Part shown: positions 12,536-24,106 of the stretch, piece after piece | Numbering within the stretch: position 1 is the stretch's first letter | Layout of the letters: the number at the start of each line of letters is the position of its first letter | NCBI RefSeq assembly: GCF_905220415.1 | Contig: NC_059540.1 | Span: 813,501-877,500, forward strand | DNA: 64,000 nucleotides | Direction of reading: 5' to 3' | Origin: Colias croceus | Taxonomy: Eukaryota; Arthropoda; Insecta; Lepidoptera; Pieridae | Position numbers and translations under genes: made by a program | Notes under the pieces: model-generated | Database searches by the model: none | Seen by the model: only the letters and a program-made list of their open reading frames with translations | What the model was told of the DNA's origin: nothing

Positions 12536-13934
12536 TCAAATTATAATAATACGATGCATTAGAATTGTGTTTTAGCAAAACGCCGCTACACTAGAAACTA
12601 GACAAACATAACATTCAATTAAATGACATTATTAGAAACAGCTTATTGTCACACGATATTCCAATAAACTTAACGTAGCTAAGGTATAATTATTAATGTT
12701 TGATGATCATATTGCTCTTACAATACATCATGTAACCGTGTTACAATTATTTTTAACAGAAAAATGTTTGCAAACTCACTAATGGATGAACTTTGGTATG
12801 TCCCGGTCATTAGACCATGTCGACAACAGATGTCACTGTAGAATATAACAAGGGTGTGTTCTAATCGTCATGATCTAATAAAATAAGTGTATAGGTAATA
12901 GTTACTTGTTTATATTTTGTAATTAATTGTGCGTAGTTTTGTCGATGCATCACTACGTCCCGCCTGCCTTGGATAGCTTCCTTTCACTATTCAAGCCTGG
13001 TTAATGGTTTTCGTGTTTTGCTGATCGCACGCTGACCGTCGGCGCTGACATCCGAAACGTATCGGCGTCTCTATGAAGCATACCTTCTACCTACGCATTA
13101 TTCTAAAACGCTTCATGGAGGTTCGTACACTTGACTGACGGTCAGCGTGACACTAAAACTAGCCTAAATATCGCTAAAAACAATGGAGGTTACGTTTTAC
13201 GAAGTTTGTTTTTTTATTGAAATTGTTGTATAAAAATTATTTACGTTTTCAGGTAGCATAGAGGAAATCTACAATTAATATTTTAAAATAACAAGTGTTA
13301 CTAAGATATTTGGTAAAATTCATAATATCAAACGTGGTTATTAAATTCATGAGGAAATACATATTATTAGAAGATTTCAGGACAATCATCATAATAATAT
13401 GTAAGTAATAAATAATCCAGTATTAGTCAGTCAGTTTTAATGGCGATGCCGTCAGGCGTCAGATACAAACAACAATGTGGTTACAAGTAAATTTAGCCTT
13501 TATTGTAATATTTCATTTCAATAAATAGCGCAGCAAATTGAAATCTATTGACAGGCGTTTCGGTTCATATTATAATGTCTTCAGTTGTACAATTTATTTA
13601 TTCGCTGTAATTTGTAACGAGAGTGCGTGACTACATACAATTTTAGCGACCTGTCGTTTGATATTGACTCTTATCTCCAAGGTGGAAGATCGGATTCACC
13701 TCGCAGCCATCTCACCTGATCGATGTCTCCGAGATAGTTCGTGACAGTACTTAAAAGCTTATGATGCGTTGTTTTATGAGAGGTCTTTCATTGGACAAAC
13801 GGAGGGCGCTTTTTCTCATACTGTATTATTTTTTAGTGCGTCGAGTCGTTTTTATTATCATTATCTTTTATAGACGAGTCGGCAATTGCGGCTTAAATCT
13901 GGGCTAGAAATATGATGCTGGATTAGACAGTTTA
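12536..13934. other. Non-coding, with an inverted-repeat block
   Basis: No gene. The block at 13028-13149 is annotated separately. The remainder has no recognised repeat or open frame. Confidence 0.5.
13028..13149. repeat. Inverted repeat of 122 bases (MITE-like)
   Basis: Perfect 13-base outer arms, CACGCTGACCGTC (13028-13040) and its complement GACGGTCAGCGTG (13137-13149), enclose a second pair, ATGAAGC and GCTTCAT. The arms are separated by unmatched segments, so it is an eroded palindromic element. Confidence 0.6.
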
Positions 13935-14130
13935 CGAGTGATTGAGCGTATGTAGGTATATTGTGTAATGGCAGATAAGCGCTTAATAGAAATATTATAG
14001 GTTCGAGCGGCTCCATCATTAAAGGGGCTAAACAAAGTGGGGTTTGAGTCGGTAAGAAACCGACATAACCCACGACTCCTTACCCGGGGGCCGTGGGCAT
14101 CTATGCAAGATTTCCCCACCTACAAAAAAA
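13935..14130 (+). mobile_element. SINE-like dispersed repeat, probable
   Basis: Contains GTCGGTAAGAAACCGACATA, a small hairpin (GTCGGT/ACCGAC), then CCCACGACTCC, and a short A-run after CCCCACCTAC. I recognise the block as a common lepidopteran dispersed sequence, but the boundaries and class are uncertain. Confidence 0.35.
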
Positions 14131-15483
14131 GGTTCGAGATTAGTTCATTGTGCCTAAAAATTATAATCTAGGCTTTTAAAACTCAACTCTTTGTTCGATT
14201 TTTCAACAATTTCCAACCATAAAAAGTAAAACTATATAACGTCATTATGAACAATTTGCGACGTCATTGAAAGTACTGAATGTCGGCAATTAGGCACGTT
14301 CCGGATAATAACATAAATTGTTCTGACCTTTAAACATTATAATTAACATGACTGGAAGTTAATGAGCTAATTTTTGGACCTAGTCGAGTCAGGTAATACT
14401 TTGAAACATTCCTACGTCTGGCTATCATTATGATTGGAATTATAGGTAGTTCTTTTATTAGTCTTAGGACGTAATATTATAGGTTAGGTTAGTACACATG
14501 AACCATAATAAAGATTAATGGTAGTAGTTAGTAATATTAAAAAAATCTCTACAATTTATTTGGAAATCGCAAGATAATCCTACGTACACTTGCTATTATG
14601 AGAATATAGAAAGTACATAGAAATAATAAGTATTTTAATAATAAATGTAAACATATTCTTAAATATAAGAAAATATTAAATAATAATTTTAATTTTAGCG
14701 TGAACTATTAACTGCCAACAATTTAAGTAAGGTCACAATGTACTTAACAAATTCCGATAAATAGAAACGATTATATTAGCGAGTTCACTGTTCAAAATGC
14801 CAAAAATGCGGATCAATTAAATGAAAGAGAATGCCGTATAATATAATAAAATATTATTATAAAAGAGAATTCATTAATTTAAAACCATAAACAGGAATTT
14901 ATAATTTTATAAATTTCTTCCTGGTTCTAGATAACTTTGTAATATTCCGTAGTTTTCTATTTTATCATCGTAATCTACAAATAATTGCCACGGTCATTCC
15001 GCTGTTTATGAGATGTTTCTATGCGGCAATGAACTTGTTTATATAACGGCAACGCACTAACTGAAGATAACGCAAATTACACCTATATAGTATAACTGTA
15101 ATCAATAACGATAAGAACTCGATAACACGTTTAAATCTGAAGCAGATTATAACGTCTAAATTAATGTATAATTCAATTTTACATTTTGCATATTGTTTAC
15201 CACCTTTTTAATTACATCATAATGATGTTATATTATTATCCTCTATTGGATATAATTTGATAGAAATAAATTTAGAAAGAGTTATTTTAGTTTTCATATT
15301 TTATGAGATCATCGTATCACCTGAATTGTGTTGTTAATCTTCTCTGAAATACTCGAGTTTTCACGTTATCGCGCACCGAAACTTATCTCATTCCACACAT
15401 GTCATTTTCCTGATAACGCCGCGGGATGCGATGGCCTCCGATAACAGCGATTAGTACTATTTACAGCTAGCATTAGTCTAGAC
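14131..15483. other. Intergenic region upstream of the SDR gene
   Basis: Strongly AT-rich, no other gene. The last 130 bases are richer in GC (CGCCGCGGGATGCGATGG at about 15418) and have several GATAA/TTATC motifs, including CCGATAAC at 15438. I see no convincing TATA box at a proper distance from the start codon. The transcription start is unknown. Confidence 0.45.
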
Positions 15484-16308
15484 ATGAACGTTGCTGTAGT
15501 CATCGGGGCCTCTAGCAACCTAGGCTACCAAGTGCTCAAGAAACTAACCAAGATCTACGATGGGAAAATATACTACACGACAGAAGACGATACCACCGGC
15601 TATCATATCTATGAATCCCTGGATAAAAACCCACAAATCGAACACTACAGATTGGACGTAACCTACACCAAAAGTATCATCAACTTTAGGCACTGTATCC
15701 AAGATCGAGACGAAAGGATAGACCTGTTAATAAACAACACGGATTATGTATCAGAAAAAAACTTGAGTCACGCGGAAAAAGTGCGGCGGACTTTAAGTGT
15801 GAACTTTTATGGGTTCATAAATTTTGGTAAGCTTGTTTATCCTTTGTTAACGGAAAACGCGAGGGTCGTTAATGTATCCGGCCCCGCTGGACTCTTAGCC
15901 ACAATTGAAAACGAAACAATCAGAGCCAGAATTAGCGATCCAAATCTTACAGAGGACGAGTTAGTTGCCATAATGCAAGAATATGAAGACGCAGCTAGAA
16001 AAGGCATTGAGAAAACGGAAGGTTGGGGGATGCACGTATACGCTGTGAGCAAGGTTGCGCTCAATGCAGTGACGTTCCTGCAACACAGAGAGTGGTCCGA
16101 TAAAGGTATCATGATAAATTGCGTTAACCCCGGCAATCTGTCGACTAAAGAAAATAGGAAATCTTCAAGAGTTTTCGAGGAAGGAGCAAAAGCGATTTTG
16201 TATCTCGTGACAGAAGCACCTTTGACGTTGAAAGGAAATTTCGTGTGGAGCAATTATAACGTTATACCTTGGAATACCGATCCGTACGTTGAAGTGACGA
16301 CAGTGTAG
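15484..16308 (+). CDS. Short-chain dehydrogenase/reductase, carbonyl reductase-like, with altered catalytic motifs
   Basis: A complete 274-residue frame, matching the usual length of carbonyl reductase 1 relatives (about 275). What I see: a Rossmann start VAVVIGASSNLG (residues 3-14); NNTD at 84-87 where the family has NNAG; the SVNFYG segment with Asn107; VNVSGPAG at 129-136; YAVSK with Tyr186 and Lys190; and NPG at 214-216. Known of the family: TGxxxGxG binds NADPH and Ser-Tyr-Lys-Asn catalyse carbonyl reduction in the cytosol. Here the third Gly of the glycine motif is Asn12 and the residue three before the conserved Gly136, normally the catalytic Ser, is Gly133; Ser132 is adjacent. Tyr, Lys and Asn are kept. 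The start is the first ATG after an in-frame TAA at 15442, with a purine at -3. The absence of introns allows a retrocopy or a naturally intronless paralogue. The intact frame argues against a dead pseudogene, but activity is doubtful. Confidence 0.9.
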   Translation: MNVAVVIGASSNLGYQVLKKLTKIYDGKIYYTTEDDTTGYHIYESLDKNPQIEHYRLDVTYTKSIINFRHCIQDRDERIDLLINNTDYVSEKNLSHAEKVRRTLSVNFYGFINFGKLVYPLLTENARVVNVSGPAGLLATIENETIRARISDPNLTEDELVAIMQEYEDAARKGIEKTEGWGMHVYAVSKVALNAVTFLQHREWSDKGIMINCVNPGNLSTKENRKSSRVFEEGAKAILYLVTEAPLTLKGNFVWSNYNVIPWNTDPYVEVTTV

Positions 16309-16377
16309 ATGTTACAATATAAAAATTGGCTCAAAGTGTATAAGAATGGAGTGTTAAAGTGTAGACTCTCGTGTTGC

Positions 16378-16383
16378 AATAAA
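16378..16383 (+). promoter_or_regulatory. Poly(A) signal of the SDR gene
   Basis: AATAAA lies 70 bases after the stop codon. It gives the SDR frame its own short 3' untranslated region and supports a functional transcript. Confidence 0.65.
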
Positions 16384-17517
16384 AGGATTCAGAGCTGCAA
16401 ATTGTTAGGATTTTATCGAGATTTTTATATCCGCAATAACTGTAACTGGTAGTTTTGTCTTTAGAATTTATGGGCCATAATAACAGGGGCTAAGCAGTGC
16501 TCGTATTCACGCGGTCATTAAAAGCAGAATATGTTTCGTCGCGGAGTTAGTGGGATGCGGTTTTGAGTGTTGGCTCGAATTTTTTTTGTTATGAAATACT
16601 TACTAAATATTAATATAAGTAGTGTTTAACAATATGTTCTGTTCGTGTCATACGATTATGGGCTATTACTTATTAGTTATTTATTAAATAGTATGCTTTT
16701 CCGTGATATGGTCTGCATATTTGTTAGTTTGTTAGGCAGCATTATCACTACCCACACTTTCCTTAAAATAGTGATTATTATATGTGTAACGTTACTCGTC
16801 TCTAATTGAAAGACGACTAAGTCATGCTTAGTATTATTTAAATGAACAATATCTAATCGCAATTATAATTGGTGACACATTTTTTATTGTCGATTATACT
16901 TTATACATGATTTGAACACGTTTTTAAGACGATGATATTATAATATGAAAATTGTGAACTATAATATTACCTAGGTACGTATGTAAAATGTAATCATCAG
17001 TAATCAATATGGCTTCAAATGGTTCGTGTAATAATATACACACGGCTGCTTCTCGCCAGTTCTCTTCGCTTGAACTCGGCTTGACACGCTGCCGCGTGTC
17101 TAGATATTTCTTAGAAATTTCGTCAAAATAAGGTAACTATCAAAAGTACATTTTTAAAATTATTTGTAAATATTAATTGTGTAAAAGACCGTAATAAATA
17201 TACAAATATAAAGAATTTGTATATATTTCTATAATATTATCTAAAATATCTATTACACTTTAAAAATAAATACGAATAGATTTGTCTGAACTATTGTTTG
17301 TAAACGAAGCAACATTATTTGTAAATTCTTTACAAGTCTTGCAAAATTTTATGAGCCATAAATTAATGTGACATTGTAAGTTCATTGTATCTTTATTGTT
17401 GTTGTTTTCATTGCCATTGTTTAAGTATTTGTAAAGAAAGTTTGATTCTAAATTTATATACCTGATTTAAAATTGAAAATATGAAAAGTGAAGTAAAAAT
17501 AGATAAAATATAATGTA
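16384..17517. other. Non-coding
   Basis: Nothing recognised beyond a small hairpin (GACACGCTGCCGCGTGTC) at about 17083-17100. Confidence 0.5.
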
Positions 17518-17695
17518 CTAGTGGTCCGCCCCGGCTTCGCCCGTGGTACACATTTCGCAATAAAAGGTAGCCTATGTCCTTTCTCGGGTATCAAAATATC
17601 TCAATACCAAAAATTGGTTCAGTAGTTTAGGCGTGATTGAGTAACAGACAGACCGACAGACAGAGTTACTTTCGCATTTATAATATTAGTATGGA
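17518..17695 (-). mobile_element. Helitron-like element, 178 bases
   Basis: On the minus strand it starts TCCATACTAATATTATAAAT, has the CGAAAGTAACTCTGTCTGTC and CAATCACGCCTAAACTACTG segments, and ends GAAGCCGGGGCGGACCACTAG. It is close to the copies at 39354 and 58851. Confidence 0.8.
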
Positions 17696-18404
17696 TTAAA
17701 AAAGGAGAGCAACAGAATTTGTTTTTCATAACTTTTTAGTTATTATTTATAATATTAAATTTTTGCAGTGGGTCATTGTAAAAATGTCTTTTTTATATTT
17801 ATTTTAAACTGTGTAAATTAAATAATGTTAAACTTTATATTTAATATTAAACGATTAAATTATTAATAAGTAGCTATTTTAAAGTCCTACCTAATAAAAT
17901 ATAGCATATACAAACAGAATCATTGGACTATTCGTAAATACATAAGACAATATTAACAAACGCTTCAAAAATTCAAATAGTTTCCATACAATAATTTATT
18001 AACAATTCCTTCACATTCCTTAAAATAAACAGATAATAGTGCGATATCGCTTGATAGAGATAGCAAATTACGATGACTCCGTTTTTGCGTAACGATAACC
18101 TATAAACGATTACAAAATATGTACGGTTGATAAAATCAAAGTTTTGTGCGACACGGTAGGCGAATAAATTCGTATTGATGTAATCTACAAAAATTATTGT
18201 ACTACTGTTATGAACGCGAAATGGATGATCAGATCTGGATGAAATTTAGAATGGAGATAGTTGATGGATATGCACATGTCTTTTTAAGGTATCTTGAATT
18301 ATTAAAGCTGAAGACGGTCTGCAATAATAATCATCAATGAGAGAAACTCAACTATAGTAAGTGATTCACTATACCAAGTTCATGTTATAGGTTCATAATA
18401 TTAT
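17696..18404. other. Non-coding
   Basis: AT-rich; no gene or repeat recognised. Confidence 0.5.
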
Positions 18405-18590
18405 AGCTTACCGCCCGCGGCTTCACCCGCTTTGTCTAAGACCTAATAAATTATATACTAAAACCTTCCTCTTGAATCACTCTATCTATTAAAAAAACCG
18501 CATCAAAATCCGTTGCGTAGTTTTAAAGATTTAAGCATACAAAGGGACATAGGGACAGAGAAAGCGACTTTGTTTTATACTATGTAGTAA
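18405..18590 (-). mobile_element. Helitron-like element, second subfamily, ends eroded
   Basis: Contains AATAAATTATATACTAAAAC, CCGCATCAAAATCCGTTGCG and TAGTTTTAAAGATTTAAGCA, shared with copies at 25830 (opposite strand), 44934 and 53877. On the minus strand it ends near GCGGGTGAAGCCGCGGGCGG. The final CTAG is lost. Confidence 0.7.
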
Positions 18591-19602
18591 TAATAGGCGT
18601 CATGCGTACGAGCCGGGTTGCTAATCTGATTTTAAATAAAAATATTATCCACCTAATACTTTATTTTACGAATTCATTAATTTCAGTCCAAATTTAGCAT
18701 ATTATAAAATTACTTATTTGGTTCTAATAGGTATGTATTAACATACTAACATATTTAGGTGCACACTAAACTCAGAATTAGTATAGCAAGCGTCAATACA
18801 GCCGGGAGGATTGTAGCTACTTGTACTCTTAGTCTGTCTTGAGAGGAGGGACTTTATGAAATACCAGGTAAGCTTGTTAGATACTATAAGAGTGAAAATA
18901 TACATAAAGTATTTACTTTGCACATGTCTTTTTAATACATAATACATTTGTATTATTGGTGCCATTTATTTCACTCTTCACTCTCTATAAAATAGATTTT
19001 ATTAAAGTGCTAGAAAATTTGGGAATGCTCTTACTGATTTCCTATATAATTCTATTTTACTTAGGTACTTAGATACTCTTTGGAAATAATTCTGGAGATT
19101 TAGAAGTTTACATTGCATTAGCTTCCAGACTCTATAGACTGTGTTGTTATTTACTTGATCTGCCTATTGCCCTTTAATTACGACCATAAGGTCGTTTGAC
19201 CATGTTCTTAATTATTATCTTTCGATACATTTAATATGACACAACAAGATACATAACAAAACGTTACAAAATGCCAATACAAATGTTTTCAATTTCATAC
19301 TGTTTTTCTCTTTTCTTTTATTCCTTAAAAACAGCCAGTTTTTATGTTCCATAAGATTTATAGGCAGGTAATTTATCTTAACAGTAGATAAAAAGTGGCT
19401 TTACATACTTACGATTGATTTCTTGGCTTTGATAAGTCGTAAACATGTTTTACGCTCTGTGAATGACATTGCCTCACAATAAAAGTTTAGCTATTCAAAT
19501 CAGAACTCTAATTATTCAGTACAAAAAGCCCTTATTGCTTTTCAGTTATTTTGTATGGTTGAAATTTTAATCCTGTGCCAGATGTACTGATTTCATTTAT
19601 TA
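18591..19602. other. Non-coding
   Basis: AT-rich; nothing supported. Confidence 0.5.
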
Positions 19603-19805
19603 CTAGCTGTGCCTCGTTGTTTTAAAAAAACAGTCTAAAACCACGAGGTCGCCTGTTGGTCCTAGCGTGATGATAGATAGCCTATAATACTCTATAGCAT
19701 TCCTCGATAAATGGGCTATCTCACACCGAAAGGATTTTTGAAATCGGATCAGTAGTTCCTAAGATTAGCGCGTTCAAACAAACGCTTTATAATTTAAAAG
19801 AGTAT
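19603..19805 (-). mobile_element. Helitron-like element, GTTTG subfamily
   Basis: On the minus strand it has GAACGCGCTAATCTTAGGAA, TTTATCGAGGAATGCTATAG and a 3' end CACAGCTAG. The 5' end is poorly kept (the TTATAATTTAAAAG region). An internal A-run has replaced part of the 3' region. Confidence 0.65.
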
Positions 19806-20044
19806 TAGTTGTATACGTAGTATATTATTATTAGTCTGTGGTATTAGTATAAATGAGTAGAATTATAGGTGAATCGTAATAGTGTGTATGAGGATAACTC
19901 TAATAATTAAATTAGATAAGAGGTGTGAATCTTATTTCGGATTAAATATTCGTGTTTTTATGCATACAATAAAAATAAAAAGCACATAAAATAAAAAGAG
20001 ACGTCCATACTCACAATGAAATATGCAGTTTTGCCTAGTTTAAA

Positions 20045-20058
20045 ACTAGATGGCGCTG
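20045..20058 (+). promoter_or_regulatory. CTCF-like motif
   Basis: ACTAGATGGCGCTG matches the conserved AGATGGCGCT core of insect CTCF sites. Similar cores occur at 10668-10683 and 56052-56065. Chance matches are possible. Confidence 0.25.
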
Positions 20059-20367
20059 CGCGAAAACATCAGCTAATATTTGTGTTATTGTGACAAGACT
20101 GACATGATAAGAGTAAATATTAAAATCGCATGTATTCATATACAGTGCAAAGAGGATAATGAAACATCAGCGCTAACAAGCAAGCTCATGGCAGTTTGAT
20201 TTAAAACAACGGCAAAGTAAATGTTTCTTTTGAGTTCTATTGAGCTTGCCGCTGTAACTCGAAAGAACAACAGTGTTATGCGAATATGGGACGGGATAAG
20301 CAAATCTAGATGTATGTATTAGTTGATAGTATCATAGTATAGTATTTTACGCAGAGTATTGATAAAA

Positions 20368-20585
20368 CGAGCTGTGCCCCGCGGTTTTACCCCCATTGCT
20401 CCTCTTCTATAGGTCTTAGCATGATGATATACCTAGCTTAAATGACCTTTCTCGGTAAAAGGACTATGTAGTATGTAACAGTGAAATAATTTTTCAAATC
20501 GGACCTTTAGTTCCTGAGATAAGCGAGCAATGCTCAATGCAATTCATGCAAGCAAATAAACAAACAAACTCTTCGCTTTATTTGC
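20368..20585 (-). mobile_element. Helitron-like element, GTTTG subfamily, degraded
   Basis: Shares CCGAGAAAGGTCATTTA-like and AACTAAAGGTCCGATTTGAA segments on the minus strand. The CTAG end has mutated to CTCG and an extra AATGCTCAATGCAATTCATG lies in the 5' part. Confidence 0.55.
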
Positions 20586-22401
20586 ACTTGTCCTGCACCC
20601 GGATTCAGGTAGTGACAAAATATTATGTCACTCCACCTGTGGTGTAATTGTAATTTTTAATGCTGTTTTAAAAATTCAATAGCTATTAATTAATAGCCTG
20701 TATGTCATTGAAATAAAAAAAAAATATATTTTTGTAGAAATTGAAGTGAAATCGTGGACGTAATAGTGTATTTCTTATTTACAAAAGGCAAAGAGTCCGC
20801 AAATTGCTTTTGACGTCCATTACGAGGGAATTGGTTAAAAAAGAGGAACTTTCGAAGTTCGATTAATTAAGTTCTTAAGTGAAAAGTTTACACGAATGGA
20901 CGATTATGGTGAATTATGTTGATTTCGTTTGCTTTTTGTTAGCAGTTTCTTTATACGTAAATAGGTAGTTAGTGTTTTTACTACTTCGGATTTGGCGGAG
21001 AGAATGTTATAAGTGGGCAATATTATCTGAAGAATTTTCTTTTTAGTTTTTACACTTATGATTTTATAGAATAAAGATTGAGTTCGTCTATTTACTATTA
21101 GTTACGGTTAAGTACAAGATTCGTTTATTTACAGGAGAGACAGCATTTTGAATTAATTGATGACATTCAAACATTTTTAAACAACATTCGTCAAAACAAC
21201 CGAAGTTCTCAATTCATGGCGTATTCTTTTCCACGATGACTGACTTTCTGCTGAAATTCTAGCACACATTTAATAGTAATTCGTCCTCCACATTTTGCAT
21301 GCGTATTGCTAAGTTATGTCCTATGTTACTCCTCGGCACTAAGCTTTAATTCGAGTACTGTTTCTAACACCGGCTTTGCTCGATACCCGTGTACATAGAG
21401 CGTTAGCTTGAGTTCAGTCGTGTCTGTAACAGACGTCTTGGTTTGACATTACCGAATAATCTTAACTGCGGCATATTAGCAACGCTTCGAATGCTTTGGA
21501 ATAACTCTTGAGATATTTGGCGTTCAATTTACTTGACTATAGGGATTTGAAAAGTTGATGAGTTAGGTAATAAGGCTATAGCAGTTTGATAGAAAATTAA
21601 TCTTAATTAAATACTGTTATGTTGGTAGCTTGTAGGAAGTATAGCTAGAATTCTACAAGACAAATACCCAATTAAAAGTAAGGTTTATGTTTGCAAAATT
21701 TCTTTTTGAAAGAAATTTATTTCAATTGGTATCTTATGAAAGATAGAGTTGGTAAATTTATTTCTTTACTTCAAATGATTTAATGATTTGCTTTCTCCAT
21801 TATCTTGATAGAAACACCATTTGACAATGTGTCGAATTTATAGCCTATTCTTCTCGGTAGAAGTTTTCTTGTCGAATCAGTAGTAGTTTAAAAAATTACG
21901 AGCATATACATGAATAAAAAGTTGAAAAGTTTATGTCAACTTATCAGTTGACAGACGGACTTGCAGATAAAACAATGCTATCACTAAGAAATTCACGACA
22001 CACCAGCGTAGTCCATTAGTTCCGAGGTTTACTAGTCACATTTGGAAGGTATTGTGCTTCGAACAAAGAGTGGAAGCAACAAACAAAAGGTGAGGGCACA
22101 CGAGGATTTTTTTTTGCGCTAATTATTTTTATTCTCAGCAATGTATAATATAAGCTGGGTGCTCAACAATGGTTTTTTTTTCTCATTTCGCGCGCGACAT
22201 TGGTTTTGTTACTGAGTGTGCTGCGAATTATGAATGAAGACGCTTTTGTGTACGAAAAATTACATTAGCGTGCGTGTTTTAGACGTGCCTCATTATGGGA
22301 TAGACGTGCGTAAATAGCTGTGAAATGGGGTGAAATTGCTATTGAAAAATCTTTAATTTGTAGGTTAAACTTTATGAATTAGGTTTATTCATTTAAAAAA
22401 A
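20586..22401. other. Non-coding
   Basis: No gene. The first 130 bases end in ATTGAAATAAAAAAAAAATA (about 20708-20727), possibly a retroelement 3' end. The rest is unremarkable. Confidence 0.45.
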
Positions 22402-22501
22402 AACTGGCGACATAGAGCGAATGACCGGGCTCAAAGCGTGCCATGACTGAGTACTATGTCCAGCAGTGGACAAGCATAGGCTGATAATGATGATGATGAT
22501 T
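22402..22501 (+). mobile_element. LINE 3' end with (GAT)n tail
   Basis: The segment GTCCAGCAGTGGACAAGCAT followed by AGGCTGATAATGATGATG is the familiar 3' end of lepidopteran RTE-type LINEs or SINEs that use them. Runs of TTAAAAAAAA flank both sides and could be a target duplication, though they are low-complexity. A relative is at 32073-32124 on the other strand. Confidence 0.6.
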
Positions 22502-23676
22502 AAAAAAAATTGTTTACATGTGTACAGTGCACACCAAAACAAGACACAGTCTTTTGCTATTTGCAATTACTAGTATATAATATAAACTAGGATCGCTTTA
22601 TAGTGAGAATTTGGCCATCTTTATTTAACTTCTCTCACCTGCGTTCCTATTCTTGCGACGAAATGGGCCTTGCAGAAATCTGCAATGTTATACAAAAATA
22701 GTATGTTCTTTTCAATACGAGATTATAAAATAAACTACACACAAATAAACAATGTTTTATTAATACAACCCTAGTGAAGTGTTTATAAAATATTGAAAAA
22801 CATATCAATTAAAATATTTTAATAACATCAGTAAATCAAATTTAAATAATTCATTCGCGAAACATTATAATATACCAATTTTGCATTATGATTGGTCTCA
22901 TATCGTTTCAATGATGAAATTATACATTTTACAAATGCAATTAATTATATATTTGAAATTATATTTAATTAATATATGCGTGTTTGTGAAATACATTACG
23001 TGTACGTGATTGTTTTTGCATAATATGCGTGTTTGTTTTGGTATGTAATAACAGCTTTTCAGTCGTTTCAATTAACGAAGAGCTCTGATTGTAGAATAGT
23101 TTATATTCTCGTATAAAATAGAATTCCCAGTGCTTGTTAATTATGACTGTCGTTGATGATGCTTTAAACATAAATAGTATATTAATATGATGAGCTTTCT
23201 TTGGTTTTCGGATACGTTGTAAGTTCTGGGAAATTTCATTAATTTTTATTGCGTAGAATATACATCATAGAATATATTACTAAACAAGTGTATTAATATT
23301 TGGTTTAGTAATACATAGAATGTATTACTAAACAAAATAATGCAATCACTAAAGTTGTTTTATACAAAACACAATGAACGAAAAACTCTACATTTTACAT
23401 TTCTCTTGTTAACATCATAACCAATTTTAAATTTACTTTATTATGTTTTCTTATTAAATACAACAAAGTTACAGACTAAAAAAACCAAAAAAAAAATACT
23501 AACTAAGCACACATACGAAACATTAACTTCATATTAAAACTTCGCGCGTTCCTGTAAAGAAAAACAACGTCTCGGGTCAGTCAGTAAGCAATGATTAATG
23601 AAATGTAACTTGCAAAGATGCATGTACAGGTGGATCCTGGGACGAAGTGGATTATCTTTGCAAAACTTAATTTTAA
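22502..23676. other. AT-rich non-coding stretch
   Basis: No supported gene. Tandem-like ATAGAATATATTACTAAACA units occur twice near 23268-23335, a minor local duplication. Confidence 0.45.
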
Positions 23677-23692
23677 CCCTTAATTTGGTATA

Positions 23693-23708
23693 GTCCGTCA
23701 CACCGGAC
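23693..23708. repeat. Palindromic 16-mer, site 1 (subterminal)
   Basis: GTCCGTCACACCGGAC, 16 bases inside the left terminus of the piggyBac element. Probably a transposase-binding site. Confidence 0.6.
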
Positions 23709-24036
23709 ACTTATTTAAAATAAATCCTGTCAAGTTTTTATTTCATGTTCTTCGATTTTTAATCGATTAAATGTTTATTTATACCATAAACAAATAGTAA
23801 AAAATTAAGCAATGATTGTGACAACATTGCATATGTCAGTTGGGACGCAAAATGTCTGCGAAAAGGCGGCCACCTGTTTTCCTCAAGGTATTTATAATTA
23901 TTTTTCTTATTTTTTGTCGAAAAACGAATTGAATTTTATATTTATTTATTAGATCATAAACATATCAATCATTATTTACAAAAACATACACACTTTATTA
24001 CATTTTTATGGTGTTTATTTGTAACCGAAATGTTTT

Positions 24037-24052
24037 GTCCGTCACAGCGGAC
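24037..24052. repeat. Palindromic 16-mer, site 2
   Basis: GTCCGTCACAGCGGAC, inside the transposase intron. Confidence 0.6.
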
Positions 24053-24090
24053 ATTGCTAATTGTATAGAAAAGTACCACTTTATTACTAT

Positions 24091-24106
24091 GTCCGCTGCG
24101 GCGGAC
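24091..24106. repeat. Palindromic 16-mer, site 3
   Basis: GTCCGCTGCGGCGGAC, inside the same intron, 38 bases after site 2. Confidence 0.6.

Noticed and set aside
14479..14494. TTAGG-like telomere units (TAGGTTAGGTTAG).
   Set aside because: Only two to three units; chance occurrence.
15837..16253. A 138-codon frame antisense to the SDR gene.
   Set aside because: A shadow of the real coding sequence.
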